A DNA stretch of 64,000 bases, from positions 1-64,000 of the forward strand of contig AKXM01000032.1 in assembly GCA_000277545.1 (NCBI GenBank), in the 5' to 3' direction. The notes under the pieces were generated by a model. It was not told the origin of the DNA, did no database searches, and saw nothing but the letters and a program-made list of their open reading frames with translations. The translations under genes and the position numbers were made by a program. Every line of letters starts with the position of its first letter. Position 1 is the first letter of the stretch. This stretch comes from Enterobacter sp. Ag1 (GTDB lineage: Bacteria; Pseudomonadota; Gammaproteobacteria; Enterobacterales; Enterobacteriaceae). Shown here piece by piece: positions 24,550 through 32,932 of the stretch.

Positions 24550-26055
24550 ATGACCGAGCCACAATTCATGTCACGTAAAGCCCGAGCAGTAGATATCCCC
24601 GCCATTGGCGAGCTTGACCGCCGCAGCGGGCAGCTTAGTTTGCAGCTAGCCAAAGCGCTGAAAAACGCCATTCACAAAGGCGAACTGAAGAGCGGCGACC
24701 TGCTGCCCTCCACCCGCGTCTTGTCGGGCGCCCTTAACGTGGCGCGCGGCACCGTGCTGGAGGCGTTCGAGCAGCTGGTTGCGGAAGGGTTTCTGGTGTC
24801 GAAACACGGCTCCGGCACCCGCGTGGCCTACGCCCCGGAAAGCCCGCTGCCCGAACCGGCGGCTCGTACAGCAGCAGCCATCCCGCTGTCTGCCCAGGCT
24901 CAGGCTTTTGCCAGAGTAGGCGAGCAGCTTAAAACGCTGGCGCCGAAGCCGTTTGCCGTTTCCGTTCCGGTTGGCGACACGGCCCCGGACGACGTGTGGC
25001 GCAGGCTAGGCAACCGCATTCGGGCGCGGGGTGCCGGTGCCCCGTCGGGCTATGCCGATCCGCAAGGCGTTCTGGTTCTGCGCGAGGCTATCTGTGAATA
25101 CGTCAGAAAGTCGCGCTCGGTGCGTTGCACCCCGGAGCAGGTCATCATCACCTCCGGCAACCAGCACGGCCTGTACCTGACCCTGCAAATCCTGCTGGAG
25201 GCAGGCGATGCCGTCTGGATGGAAGAGCCGGGCTACCCAGGTGCGACTTCGCTGTTTGAGACGATGTTCCGCGACCGTAGCATGGTCAGAGTCGCCGTGG
25301 ACGACGAAGGGCTGGACGTGGAGCTGGGGAAAAAGCTGGCCCCCAACGCCCGCGCTGCGTTTGTCACGCCCTCGCACCAGTACCCGCTGGGCATGCCGCT
25401 CAGCATGTCGCGCCGCGCCGCATTGCTGGAATGGGCGCAGGCCAACCAGGCCTGGATCATTGAAGACGACTACGACAGCGAGATGCGCTACGCGGGCCAC
25501 CCGTTCCCGGCGCTTCAGGGCCTGGGGCCGGAGAACGTTATCTACCTCGGCACCTTCAGCAAAATCCTCTTCCCGTCGCTGCGTCTCGGCTACGCCGTAG
25601 TGCCCAAGCAGCTGGTTTCCGCCTTCTGCGGGGCACGCATTCTGATGGACAGGCAGCCGCCAGGGGCAGACCAGCATGTGCTGGCGAGCTTTATTTCAGA
25701 GGGGCACCTCGACCGCCACCTGCGCAAAATGCGCGGTGTTTATGCCGAAAAACGCCGCGTGTTAATGGCGGCGGTAGAACAATACATTTCCCCGGACGTG
25801 GCCTGGCTTCAGCCCTGCGACCAGGGCATGCACATGGTGCTTTGGCTGCGCCAGGGCCTGGACGACCATCAGGTTGTGGAGCGGGCGATGCAGGCCGGAA
25901 TCGCCGTTCGTGCGGTGTCGCACATGTTTACCCCAGAAAAACAGAAGTCCGGCATTCTGCTGGGCCTCGGTGGTTACAGCGACGAAGAGATCGTTCGCGC
26001 CGTGCAGCGTCTGGATGAAGTGCTATGCTCAAGTGCATCCCTGATTACGCCATAA
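24550..26055 (+). CDS. MocR-type transcriptional regulator (GntR HTH fused to aminotransferase-like domain)
   Basis: About 501 residues. A GntR winged helix (LLPSTRVLSGALNVARGTVL, about residues 55-75) is joined to a PLP-fold domain with IIEDDYDSEMRY and the PLP lysine in LGTFSKILFPSLRLGYAV. The start may be ATG 24550 or ATG 24568; neither has a strong ribosome site. The frame is open much further upstream but that stretch is antisense to the PaiB-like gene. The neighbours are a divergent paiB-like gene and, 19 bases downstream, a clpP paralogue that may share its transcript. Confidence 0.85.
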   Translation: MTEPQFMSRKARAVDIPAIGELDRRSGQLSLQLAKALKNAIHKGELKSGDLLPSTRVLSGALNVARGTVLEAFEQLVAEGFLVSKHGSGTRVAYAPESPLPEPAARTAAAIPLSAQAQAFARVGEQLKTLAPKPFAVSVPVGDTAPDDVWRRLGNRIRARGAGAPSGYADPQGVLVLREAICEYVRKSRSVRCTPEQVIITSGNQHGLYLTLQILLEAGDAVWMEEPGYPGATSLFETMFRDRSMVRVAVDDEGLDVELGKKLAPNARAAFVTPSHQYPLGMPLSMSRRAALLEWAQANQAWIIEDDYDSEMRYAGHPFPALQGLGPENVIYLGTFSKILFPSLRLGYAVVPKQLVSAFCGARILMDRQPPGADQHVLASFISEGHLDRHLRKMRGVYAEKRRVLMAAVEQYISPDVAWLQPCDQGMHMVLWLRQGLDDHQVVERAMQAGIAVRAVSHMFTPEKQKSGILLGLGGYSDEEIVRAVQRLDEVLCSSASLITP

Positions 26056-26074
26056 ACCTGGCAGGAGCCTGATT

Positions 26075-26680
26075 ATGCTGACCTATTTAGAAAAAGATGA
26101 ACCTGAAGAAAGCGCCACCCCCGCCAATGCCTCAGGACTGATGCAGCAAAAAATGCTGGATTCCCGCTCGATTATTATCTCCGGCGAAATCACTCAGGCG
26201 ATCACCAAAGAGGTGGTTGCCCAGCTTTTGCTGCTGCAAAGCATCAACGACAAACCCATCAAGCTGTACCTCAACAGCCAGGGCGGCCACGTTGAGGCGG
26301 CGGACACCATTCATGACGTGATCAAATTCATCAAGCCAGAAGTCCATATCATCGGCACCGGCTGGGTTGCCAGCGCCGGGATCACCATCTTCCTCGCGGC
26401 GGACAAAAAGCACCGCTATTCGCTGCCAAACACGCGCTTTATGATCCACCAGCCGCTGGGCGGCGTGCGCGGCCAGGCCACGGACATTGAGATCGAAGCC
26501 AGAGAGATTATTCGCATGCACGACCGCGTGAACAAGATGATCTCAGAAGCCACCGGCCAACCGCTGGAGAAGGTGAAGCAGGACACCGACCGTAACTACT
26601 GGATGTCGCCGAAAGAAGCTATCGACTACGGGATTGTCGGCAAAGTCATTACCAGCTTCTCCGAGCTGAATATCGACTAA
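26075..26680 (+). CDS. ClpP-like serine protease subunit (second ClpP)
   Basis: A 201-residue ClpP-family protein distinct from the main ClpP, which sits with clpX elsewhere in enterobacteria. The catalytic serine lies in GWVASAGITIFL, the histidine in FMIHQPLGG, and the aspartate is probably in KQDTDRNYW, so the triad looks complete. The oxyanion loop LNSQGGHVEAA is present. The N-terminus differs from standard ClpP and begins with an acidic stretch. No ATPase partner is encoded in the window. It follows a MocR gene by 19 bases and is closed by a strong terminator. Function is unknown. Confidence 0.85.
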   Translation: MLTYLEKDEPEESATPANASGLMQQKMLDSRSIIISGEITQAITKEVVAQLLLLQSINDKPIKLYLNSQGGHVEAADTIHDVIKFIKPEVHIIGTGWVASAGITIFLAADKKHRYSLPNTRFMIHQPLGGVRGQATDIEIEAREIIRMHDRVNKMISEATGQPLEKVKQDTDRNYWMSPKEAIDYGIVGKVITSFSELNID

Positions 26681-26688
26681 CCTCTGAG

Positions 26689-26716
26689 AAACCGCCTTCC
26701 CCGGCGGTTTTTCTTT
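26689..26716 (+). terminator. Rho-independent terminator after the clpP paralogue
   Basis: AAACCGCC (26689-26696) pairs with GGCGGTTT (26703-26710), followed by TTCTTTTT. It ends at the stop codon of the convergent eamA-type gene. Confidence 0.9.
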
Positions 26717-27619
26717 TTAGCGGGAAAAGCGCTTAGCGCCGAACACGCAAACCAGCACGCCAAGCATCACGGCAATCATCGATGTATGTACTTCTTCATG
26801 AAGCAGCAATCCGGCAAGCAACAGACCAAAAAAGGGCTGTAACAATTGCAGTTGCCCGACGGCGGCAATCCCGCCCAATGCAAGGCCGCGATACCAGAAA
26901 ATAAACCCTATCCACATGCTGAACAGCGACACATAGCCCAGCGCGAGCCATGCCTGAGCGCTGATAGCGTCTCCCGCCGACGGAACGGTAAAAGCAGTAG
27001 CCGCGGCACTAAGCGGCAGAGAAATTACCAATGCCCACGAAATCACCTGCCAGTCGCCCAACCGCCGGGTGAGCACCGCACCTTCAGCATAACCCAGCCC
27101 GCACAGCGCAATGGCGCCCAGCATTAGCGCATCGCCCTGCCAGCTGCTTGCTGTCCCGTGGCTCAAAGCAAAACCTGCCACCAGCGCAGCACCCGCCAGA
27201 GAAAACAGCCAGAAAGCCGCTTGTGGCCTTTCTCCTCCACGCAACACGCCAAAACAGGCGGTCGCCAGCGGCAGCAGGCCGATGTAGACCAGCGAGTGTG
27301 CCGAGGTTGTGTGCTGCAGTGCTAAAGCCGTCAGCAGCGGGAAACCCAGCACCACGCCGACGGCCACCAGGCAAAGCGGCAGCCAGTCTCCCCGCTGCGG
27401 TCGCGGCTGCCGCAAAATCAGCAGCGTGCCGGCCGCCAGCAGCGCCGCAAGAGTGGCTCGTATCGCCGTCAGAAAAAGAGGATCAAGCTCCAGCACCGCA
27501 ACGCGCGTGGCCGGCAGCGAGCCGCTAAAAATAAGCATCCCTAAAAAGCCGCTGATCCAGCCTCGGGTTTGCGGGTGAGCAGTCGGCTGACTGAGCGGCA
27601 ACGCGCTTCTATTTTGCAT
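26717..27619 (-). CDS. EamA/DMT family exporter
   Basis: A 300-residue inner-membrane protein with about ten hydrophobic segments in two five-helix repeats, the layout of EamA-type drug/metabolite transporters. These usually export amino acids or small metabolites; the substrate cannot be told. GFLGMLIFSGSLPATRVAVL at the N-terminus and LQPFFGLLLAGLLLHEEV near the C-terminus fit the family. ATG 27619 is used; a later start would remove part of the cytoplasmic leader only. Confidence 0.88.
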   Translation of the reverse strand: MQNRSALPLSQPTAHPQTRGWISGFLGMLIFSGSLPATRVAVLELDPLFLTAIRATLAALLAAGTLLILRQPRPQRGDWLPLCLVAVGVVLGFPLLTALALQHTTSAHSLVYIGLLPLATACFGVLRGGERPQAAFWLFSLAGAALVAGFALSHGTASSWQGDALMLGAIALCGLGYAEGAVLTRRLGDWQVISWALVISLPLSAAATAFTVPSAGDAISAQAWLALGYVSLFSMWIGFIFWYRGLALGGIAAVGQLQLLQPFFGLLLAGLLLHEEVHTSMIAVMLGVLVCVFGAKRFSR

Positions 27620-27764
27620 GGTGGCTCCAGATACTCAGATTGGCTTCCTATTCTGCGCAAAGCCGCCACGACAGACAGATCCACAATGAACAAGAATCAC
27701 CAGGCCAGCAAAAAAACCACCCACCAAAGAAGAAAATCTATCTTGCCAGTCAAGATTAAGTCAT

Positions 27765-27850
27765 TTGTTAACCCTCACGCTGATTCACATAATGCGCCAA
27801 CACGGAGAGGCAAGCGGCAGCCTTTTTCTTCTTCGCTCTGCCGCTTTTTT
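27765..27850 (+). promoter_or_regulatory. Promoter followed at once by a terminator-like hairpin, upstream of the ABM/AhpD genes
   Basis: TTGTTA (27765-27770) and CATAAT (27788-27793), spaced by 17 bases, form a plausible promoter. The hairpin AAGCGGCAG (27812-27820) / CTGCCGCTT (27838-27846) follows and ends in TTTTTT. No plus-strand gene precedes it, so it may be a transcription attenuator in the leader of the downstream genes or the end of a very short RNA. Confidence 0.5.
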
Positions 27851-27906
27851 CTCCCTCATCTCCGCTCGTGCAACGGCATGAGCCACACAACAAGAGGCAG
27901 TGAACC

Positions 27907-28188
27907 ATGGCTTATTTGCAAATCACCCTTGATATCAGCGCGCAGAATCGCGCCGCAGCCGCGGGCGTTTACCAGCAGTACAAAACGGCCTTCCTGACCA
28001 CCATCGACGGTGCAGTCTCCAAGGAACTGCTGATCCGCGAGCAGGACGTCCAGGTACTGCACGGCTTTAACACCGCCGCCCAGGCCGAAGCCTATCTGGG
28101 TTCTGACCTGTTCACCCGCGACGTAGTTGAAGCCCTGAAACCGTTCCTGAACGCCGCCCCGGAAGTCCGCATTTATAGCGTCGCCTGA
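27907..28188 (+). CDS. Small alpha/beta-barrel-like protein of unknown function
   Basis: A 93-residue soluble protein. The pattern of an initial beta strand (YLQITLDIS), a long helix with paired alanines, and further alternating strands (VQVLHGF, VRIYSV) resembles the dimeric alpha/beta barrel (ABM-like) fold. I do not recognise a named family. It precedes an AhpD-like gene by 20 bases and probably shares its transcript, so a role in an oxidation or detoxification step is possible. RBS GAGGCAG lies upstream of ATG 27907. Confidence 0.8.
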   Translation: MAYLQITLDISAQNRAAAAGVYQQYKTAFLTTIDGAVSKELLIREQDVQVLHGFNTAAQAEAYLGSDLFTRDVVEALKPFLNAAPEVRIYSVA

Positions 28189-28208
28189 AATTAACTGAAG
28201 AGGTTTGT

Positions 28209-28553
28209 ATGTTGCTGAACTGGAATGAACATCGCGAAGAATTACTGGGTGTGGTGGGCGATTACGCGAAGCTGCAGCCGGAGTTTATGAAAGGGCTGAT
28301 GAAGATGGACGCGGGTGCTTCCGCCATGGGCCACCTGGATGCCAAAACCCACGAGCTGATTGCGCTGGCGGTGGCGATCACCACCCGCTGCGACGGCTGC
28401 CTGTCGGTACACGTTAAAGCCGCCGCAAAACACGGCGCAACCCGGGAAGAGATTGCCGAAGCGCTGGCGGTCGCCATTTCGCTGAACACCGGGGCGGCGC
28501 TGACCTACACCGCTCACGCCCTGGACGCGTTCGACGCGTTGCCAAAAGCCTGA
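28209..28553 (+). CDS. Carboxymuconolactone decarboxylase/AhpD-like protein
   Basis: A 114-residue all-helical protein of the CMD/AhpD family. It carries the redox motif CDGCLSVHVKAAAKHG (a CxxC followed by the proton-relay histidine), which in AhpD gives alkylhydroperoxidase or thiol-reductase activity. MGHLDAKTHELIALAVAITT is the typical first half of the domain. The gene follows the small barrel-like protein and is closed by a strong hairpin terminator. Whether it acts as a peroxidase here is inferred from the intact cysteine pair. Confidence 0.9.
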   Translation: MLLNWNEHREELLGVVGDYAKLQPEFMKGLMKMDAGASAMGHLDAKTHELIALAVAITTRCDGCLSVHVKAAAKHGATREEIAEALAVAISLNTGAALTYTAHALDAFDALPKA

Positions 28554-28557
28554 GCCT

Positions 28558-28590
28558 AAGCGGCATCCTTCCTGAGGGTGCCGCTTTTTT
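28558..28590 (+). terminator. Rho-independent terminator after the AhpD-like gene
   Basis: AAGCGGCATCC pairs with GGGTGCCGCTT (one wobble) and is followed by a T-run. It lies 16 bases before the next start codon, so the following dehydrogenase needs readthrough or its own promoter. Confidence 0.85.
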
Positions 28591-28605
28591 CACCGGAGAA
28601 TGCAA

Positions 28606-29616
28606 ATGACCTACAAAGCGATGCAGGCCAGCGGCAACGGTAGCCTCGAACTTGTCGAGCGCCTCGTACCAGAACCTGGCGCAGGCGAAGTGCTGATAAA
28701 AATAGAAGCCTGCGGCATCTGTGGCGCTGACGGCGGCGTTATCGACGGCACGGAAAAGAACGTGTCTTACCCGCGCGTGCCGGGGCATGAAGTTGTCGGC
28801 ACGCTGCTGAAACTTGGCAGTGGCGTACCTTCTGGCCTGCATGTTGGGCAGCGGGTTGGCGTGGGCAGGCTTGGCGGGCACTGCAATGAATGCGATGCCT
28901 GCCGCCGCGGCGAGTTCACGCTTTGCAGCCACCAGCCGGTCGTCGGCAGCTCGCAGGACGGCGGCTATGCCGAAATGATGCTGGCGAAGGCGACCGGCCT
29001 TGTAGCAATCCCGGATGCGCTAAGCGCAGTCGACGCCGCGCCGCTGCTTTGCGCCGGAATAGCCACCTTTAACGCAGTGCGTAAATCAGGTGCTCAGCCG
29101 GGAGACAGCATCGCAGTCCTCGGCATTGGCGGCCTGGGCCACCTTGCCGTGCAGTATGCCGCTAAAATGGGGTTTCGGGTTATCGCCATCGGGCGTGGAA
29201 GCGATAAACCACCAGCTGCGCTGGCGCTGGGTGCCCGCGATTATCTCGACAGCAGCCTGGATAATCCTGCCGAAGCGCTGAAAAAACTCGGCGGTGTAAA
29301 GGCGATCGTCACCACGGTCACGGACAACGCTATCGCGTCCTCTCTGCTGCCAGCCCTGCAGCCCAAAGGCAAGCTGATGGTGCTCGGGGTCGGCCAGCAG
29401 CCGCTCGTGCTTTCTCCGGGTATGGTGGTTGGCCGGGAGCTGTCAATCGAAGGCTCGCTGACCGGCACCCCGTATGAAACCGAAAGCGCTCTGCGTTTTA
29501 GCCTGCTGAACAACGTGCAGCCGATGACGGAAATATTCCCGCTGGCACAGGCCAACGAAGCGTGGCAAAAAATGAAGTCCGGCAAGGCACGATTCCGCAT
29601 AGTGCTGACGATGTAG
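28606..29616 (+). CDS. Zinc-dependent alcohol dehydrogenase family protein
   Basis: A 336-residue medium-chain dehydrogenase. The catalytic zinc ligands appear as CGICGADGG and GHEVVG, the structural zinc cysteines as GGHCNECDACRRGEFTLC, and the cofactor-binding Rossmann motif as VLGIGGLGHLAVQ. It oxidises an alcohol or reduces an aldehyde with NAD(P); the substrate is not evident. ATG 28606 is preferred over ATG 28600 because CGGAGA then lies six bases upstream. It is separated from the AhpD-like gene by a terminator. Confidence 0.9.
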   Translation: MTYKAMQASGNGSLELVERLVPEPGAGEVLIKIEACGICGADGGVIDGTEKNVSYPRVPGHEVVGTLLKLGSGVPSGLHVGQRVGVGRLGGHCNECDACRRGEFTLCSHQPVVGSSQDGGYAEMMLAKATGLVAIPDALSAVDAAPLLCAGIATFNAVRKSGAQPGDSIAVLGIGGLGHLAVQYAAKMGFRVIAIGRGSDKPPAALALGARDYLDSSLDNPAEALKKLGGVKAIVTTVTDNAIASSLLPALQPKGKLMVLGVGQQPLVLSPGMVVGRELSIEGSLTGTPYETESALRFSLLNNVQPMTEIFPLAQANEAWQKMKSGKARFRIVLTM

Positions 29617-29719
29617 AACCCGACGGCCGTTTTTAATTTAAAAATTTTCTGCCTGATTTTCAGTCTCGCGTGACCTCTCTGAAGCAGTACTTCTTGTGAC
29701 TCACCTTCAGGGATACATC

Positions 29720-32272
29720 ATGACGATAAAAAATAACGGAAAGGCTACGGCCATTTCCGACGCGAGCCAACCTGCACAGCTCCCTCGCGCCCCGCTTGCG
29801 TCCGGCATCGCCTTATCCGGCCTGCTGGCGCTGGCAACTGGTTTACCGACATTATCCTGGGCGGCAGAAGCCTCCTCAGCCGCCAGCCAGGCATTTTCCG
29901 TGCCTGCCGGGCCTTTGAGCGGCGCCCTGCAAACGCTGGCGAATGACGCCAACGTGCTGCTGGTCTTCACCCCGGATCAGACGTCAAACAAAACGACTTC
30001 TGGCCTCAAAGGGACTTATTCCGTACAAAGCGCGTTTGATCATCTGCTGACGGGCAGCGGCCTGAAAGCCGTGCGCGACGGCAATAGCTATCGGCTTGTT
30101 TCCCTTCCGGCAGCCTCTGGCGAGAACGCGCCGATTATCGTGCCAGAGCTTTCCGTGCTCAGCGGCCTGGATGACAGCGTCGTGGCCGGGCGCTCAACGC
30201 TGAAAAAAGAGAATATCGAGCGCATTCAGGCTGATAACGTCGCCGCCCTGCTTGATAAGCTGCCGGGTGTCTCTTCCGCAGGTTCACCGCGCCCGGGCGG
30301 GCAAAGCCTGAATATCTGGGGCATGGGCGGCATGGAGGACATCAAAGTGACGCTGGACGGCGCGCCCAAAGGGTTTGAGAAGTACCGCCAGGGGTCGGTG
30401 TTTATCGAACCAGAGCTAATCAAACAAATCGACGTCGATAAGGGTCCGTTTAACCTCGCCAACGGCAACGGCGGCTTTGGCGGCAGCATCAAAATCGTCA
30501 CCAAAGACGCGGCCGACCTCTTACAGCCCGGCGAAAACTTTGGCGGCATGCTGAAGTACGGTTTCCACACCAACGACAACCAGAATATCTACAGCGGCGC
30601 ACTGTATGGCAGAACGTCAGAAGGCTTTGCCGACGGGATGCTCTACGCCAGCAAACGCGATGGCGGCAATATTACCCGCCCGGACGGCACGCATTTCGAC
30701 TATTCCGCTAACCGCCAGGGGACCTGGCTTGCCAAAACCAATCTCTACCTGACCGACGCGCAGACGCTGACGCTTTCGGCCATGCATTCCGAATCCACCG
30801 GCTGGCAGCCCTTCGCCGCCAAGCGGGACGAAATTGCCGCCCCGAGTCAGGCGGATGTCGACAAATACGGGTTAGACGAGGCCTGGCGCAGGAAGCTGGT
30901 GTACCGCAACCAGACCGACGAAAACTACTCCGTGAAGTGGAACCTGGCCCCGGCGGACAAGCCCTGGCTGGATCTGACGCTGAACTACGCTTACTCCAAA
31001 ACCAAACAGCATGATACCCGCCCCGACTCCGCCGGAGCGTCCAGCTTCCTGGGCTCGCTCGGCAATGAGAGCTGGGTGGATTACAAAGACAACCTGGTGG
31101 AGATCAGCAACAAGAGCCGCTTCAGCACCGGGCCGGTGGATCACCTGCTGGAAATCGGCGCAAGCTGGCATAAAAACCAACGCGATGCGCTGATGTACTA
31201 CCCAGGCTACAAGAAAAATGCCGCCTACAACTACGGCTACTTCCAGCCGTACTACATGCCCGCCGGGGAACAGCAAACGCGCGGCCTGTATCTGCAGGAC
31301 AGCATGACGCTCGGCAGCGTCACCGTAACGCCGGGCGTGCGCTACGACAGCGTCACCAATACCGGTGAGCCAAACATCGCCTCAATGTACAACAGCAGTA
31401 ATCCTAAAGTCGGCCACGACTACAGCAGCAAAAGTTATCACGGCTTTACGCCTGCGCTTGGGCTGGTCTGGAAAGCCACGCCGAATGTGTCGCTGTTTGC
31501 CGATGTGACCCGCACGTGGCGAGCGCCGACCATTGATGAGCAGTACACCGTGCAGTACGCGCTGTCTAACGTGTCCGGCACCAGCCGCGACCTGAAAGTG
31601 GAAACCATTAACAGCGTTCGCGGCGGGATGATCCTGAACTTCAATAATTTGCTGGCGGACGACGACAGCGTACAGATTCGTACCACGCTATTCCGCAACC
31701 GCGGCAAAGATGAAATCTTCTACCGTCGCGGCGTGCTGTGCGAGGCGCAGTCGGTGAAAAGTGGCGCTAACTGCGGTTCTCCGCTGTCGAACTATCGTAA
31801 CCTGCCGGGCTACACCATCCAGGGTCTGGAGATTGAATCGTTTTACGACAGCCGCCGTATCTTCGGCAGCTTCTCCTTCTCCACCATTCGTGGGCAGCGT
31901 GACGCTTCTCCGCGCGACCCGTGGGGCAACCAAACCTGGATCGCAGAAATTCCGCCGGTCACCGCCCACACCACGCTGGGCGTAAAAGCCCCGGAGTGGA
32001 ACATGACGTTCGGCTGGACCATGGACATGGTGCGTAAACAGGATCGCTCCCCGCAGGATGGCGACCCGTTAGCGGGCATCTGGGCGCTGCCAAAAACCAG
32101 CGGCTACGCGCTGCAGGGCCTGTTTGCGTCCTGGCAGCCGGAGCAGGTGAAAGGCATGGAAGCCCGCATTGCCGTCGACAACCTGTTTAACACCGACTAC
32201 TACCCGTACTTGGGTGAATCCGTGTCCGGTATCGGCCGCAACGTTAAACTGACCATTTCGCAGAAATTCTAG
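29720..32272 (+). CDS. TonB-dependent outer-membrane receptor with STN signalling domain (HasR-like)
   Basis: An 850-residue receptor. A signal sequence ends near SWAAEA; an STN (secretin/TonB N-terminal) domain follows at about residues 50-115 (FSVPAGPLSGALQTLAND); then a plug domain (DNVAALLDKLPGVSS to SIKIVTKD) and a 22-stranded barrel ending in KLTISQKF with terminal phenylalanine. FADVTRTWRAPTIDEQY resembles the FRAP-box region of heme receptors. STN domains pass a substrate signal to an inner-membrane anti-sigma factor, and such a gene lies downstream. Heme or hemophore is the likeliest ligand, but a siderophore is possible. ATG 29720 has AGGGA six bases upstream. Confidence 0.85.
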   Translation: MTIKNNGKATAISDASQPAQLPRAPLASGIALSGLLALATGLPTLSWAAEASSAASQAFSVPAGPLSGALQTLANDANVLLVFTPDQTSNKTTSGLKGTYSVQSAFDHLLTGSGLKAVRDGNSYRLVSLPAASGENAPIIVPELSVLSGLDDSVVAGRSTLKKENIERIQADNVAALLDKLPGVSSAGSPRPGGQSLNIWGMGGMEDIKVTLDGAPKGFEKYRQGSVFIEPELIKQIDVDKGPFNLANGNGGFGGSIKIVTKDAADLLQPGENFGGMLKYGFHTNDNQNIYSGALYGRTSEGFADGMLYASKRDGGNITRPDGTHFDYSANRQGTWLAKTNLYLTDAQTLTLSAMHSESTGWQPFAAKRDEIAAPSQADVDKYGLDEAWRRKLVYRNQTDENYSVKWNLAPADKPWLDLTLNYAYSKTKQHDTRPDSAGASSFLGSLGNESWVDYKDNLVEISNKSRFSTGPVDHLLEIGASWHKNQRDALMYYPGYKKNAAYNYGYFQPYYMPAGEQQTRGLYLQDSMTLGSVTVTPGVRYDSVTNTGEPNIASMYNSSNPKVGHDYSSKSYHGFTPALGLVWKATPNVSLFADVTRTWRAPTIDEQYTVQYALSNVSGTSRDLKVETINSVRGGMILNFNNLLADDDSVQIRTTLFRNRGKDEIFYRRGVLCEAQSVKSGANCGSPLSNYRNLPGYTIQGLEIESFYDSRRIFGSFSFSTIRGQRDASPRDPWGNQTWIAEIPPVTAHTTLGVKAPEWNMTFGWTMDMVRKQDRSPQDGDPLAGIWALPKTSGYALQGLFASWQPEQVKGMEARIAVDNLFNTDYYPYLGESVSGIGRNVKLTISQKF

Positions 32273-32281
32273 TGTGTTACC

Positions 32282-32305
32282 CGCAGCGCCAGTGCTGGCG
32301 CTGCG
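32282..32305 (+). terminator. Perfect GC-rich hairpin after the receptor gene
   Basis: CGCAGCGCCAG (32282-32292) and CTGGCGCTGCG (32295-32305) form an 11-bp stem with a 2-base gap, ten bases after the receptor stop. It lacks a T-run, so it may protect the mRNA end or pause transcription rather than terminate it. Confidence 0.5.
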
Positions 32306-32346
32306 TTCTCGTCGCCCGCAAAAATACATTAATACTTCGCAATCTC

Positions 32347-32391
32347 TTGACATAAAAATAGAGAAATGAAAATAATAATGATTATCATTTA
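32347..32391 (+). promoter_or_regulatory. Fur box over the promoter of the ECF sigma gene
   Basis: TTGACA at 32347-32352 is followed 17-18 bases later by AATAAT. The stretch AATAATGATTATCATTT (32374-32390) closely fits the Fur consensus GATAATGATAATCATTATC and covers the -10 region. Iron-replete repression of the downstream sigma/anti-sigma pair is expected. Confidence 0.85.
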
Positions 32392-32434
32392 AATATTTAT
32401 CACGCCCTGATACCGATCAATGGTGAGTCACATC

Positions 32435-32932
32435 ATGTCCCGTTCCCAACAGGTTGCGCAGCAGCTTTACTGCGATCATCAGCGCTGGCTTTACCACTGG
32501 CTTCGCAACAAAGTCGGCTGCCCGGAACAGGCGCAGGATCTGACTCAGGACACCTTTATTAATATTCTGGTCAGCCCCGATCTGGCCTCCATTCGCCAGC
32601 CACGTCCTTTTCTTGCCACGGTCGCCAGACGGCTGATTGCCAACCATTATCGCCGCAAGAAAATCGAAGAGGCCTGGCTGGAGGCGCTGGCGACTCAGCC
32701 GGAAATAGAACACCCTTCCCCTGAAACCCGACTGCTGATTCTGGAAGTGCTGGAACAGATTGATGCGGCGCTGGACGGCCTGCCGCCGCAGGTGCGGGAA
32801 GCCTTTTTGCTGGCCCACCTGCAGGGAATGCGCTATTGCGATATCGCCGAGCGCCTGCGCGTTTCCAGCAGCTCCGTGAAGCAGTATCTCCAGCGAGCCA
32901 ACCTGCACTGTTTCTTCGCGCTCAGCTCATGA
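32435..32932 (+). CDS. ECF sigma factor, FecI/HasI-like
   Basis: A 165-residue extracytoplasmic-function sigma factor with region 2 (AQDLTQDTFINILVSPDL) and region 4 (LPPQVREAFLLAHLQGMRYC, IAERLRVSSSSVKQYLQRA). FecI-type factors are activated when a loaded TonB-dependent receptor signals through its anti-sigma partner, and they transcribe the receptor gene. ATG 32435 is used; ATG 32420 would add five residues. A Fur box lies directly upstream and the anti-sigma gene overlaps by four bases. Confidence 0.92.
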   Translation: MSRSQQVAQQLYCDHQRWLYHWLRNKVGCPEQAQDLTQDTFINILVSPDLASIRQPRPFLATVARRLIANHYRRKKIEEAWLEALATQPEIEHPSPETRLLILEVLEQIDAALDGLPPQVREAFLLAHLQGMRYCDIAERLRVSSSSVKQYLQRANLHCFFALSS

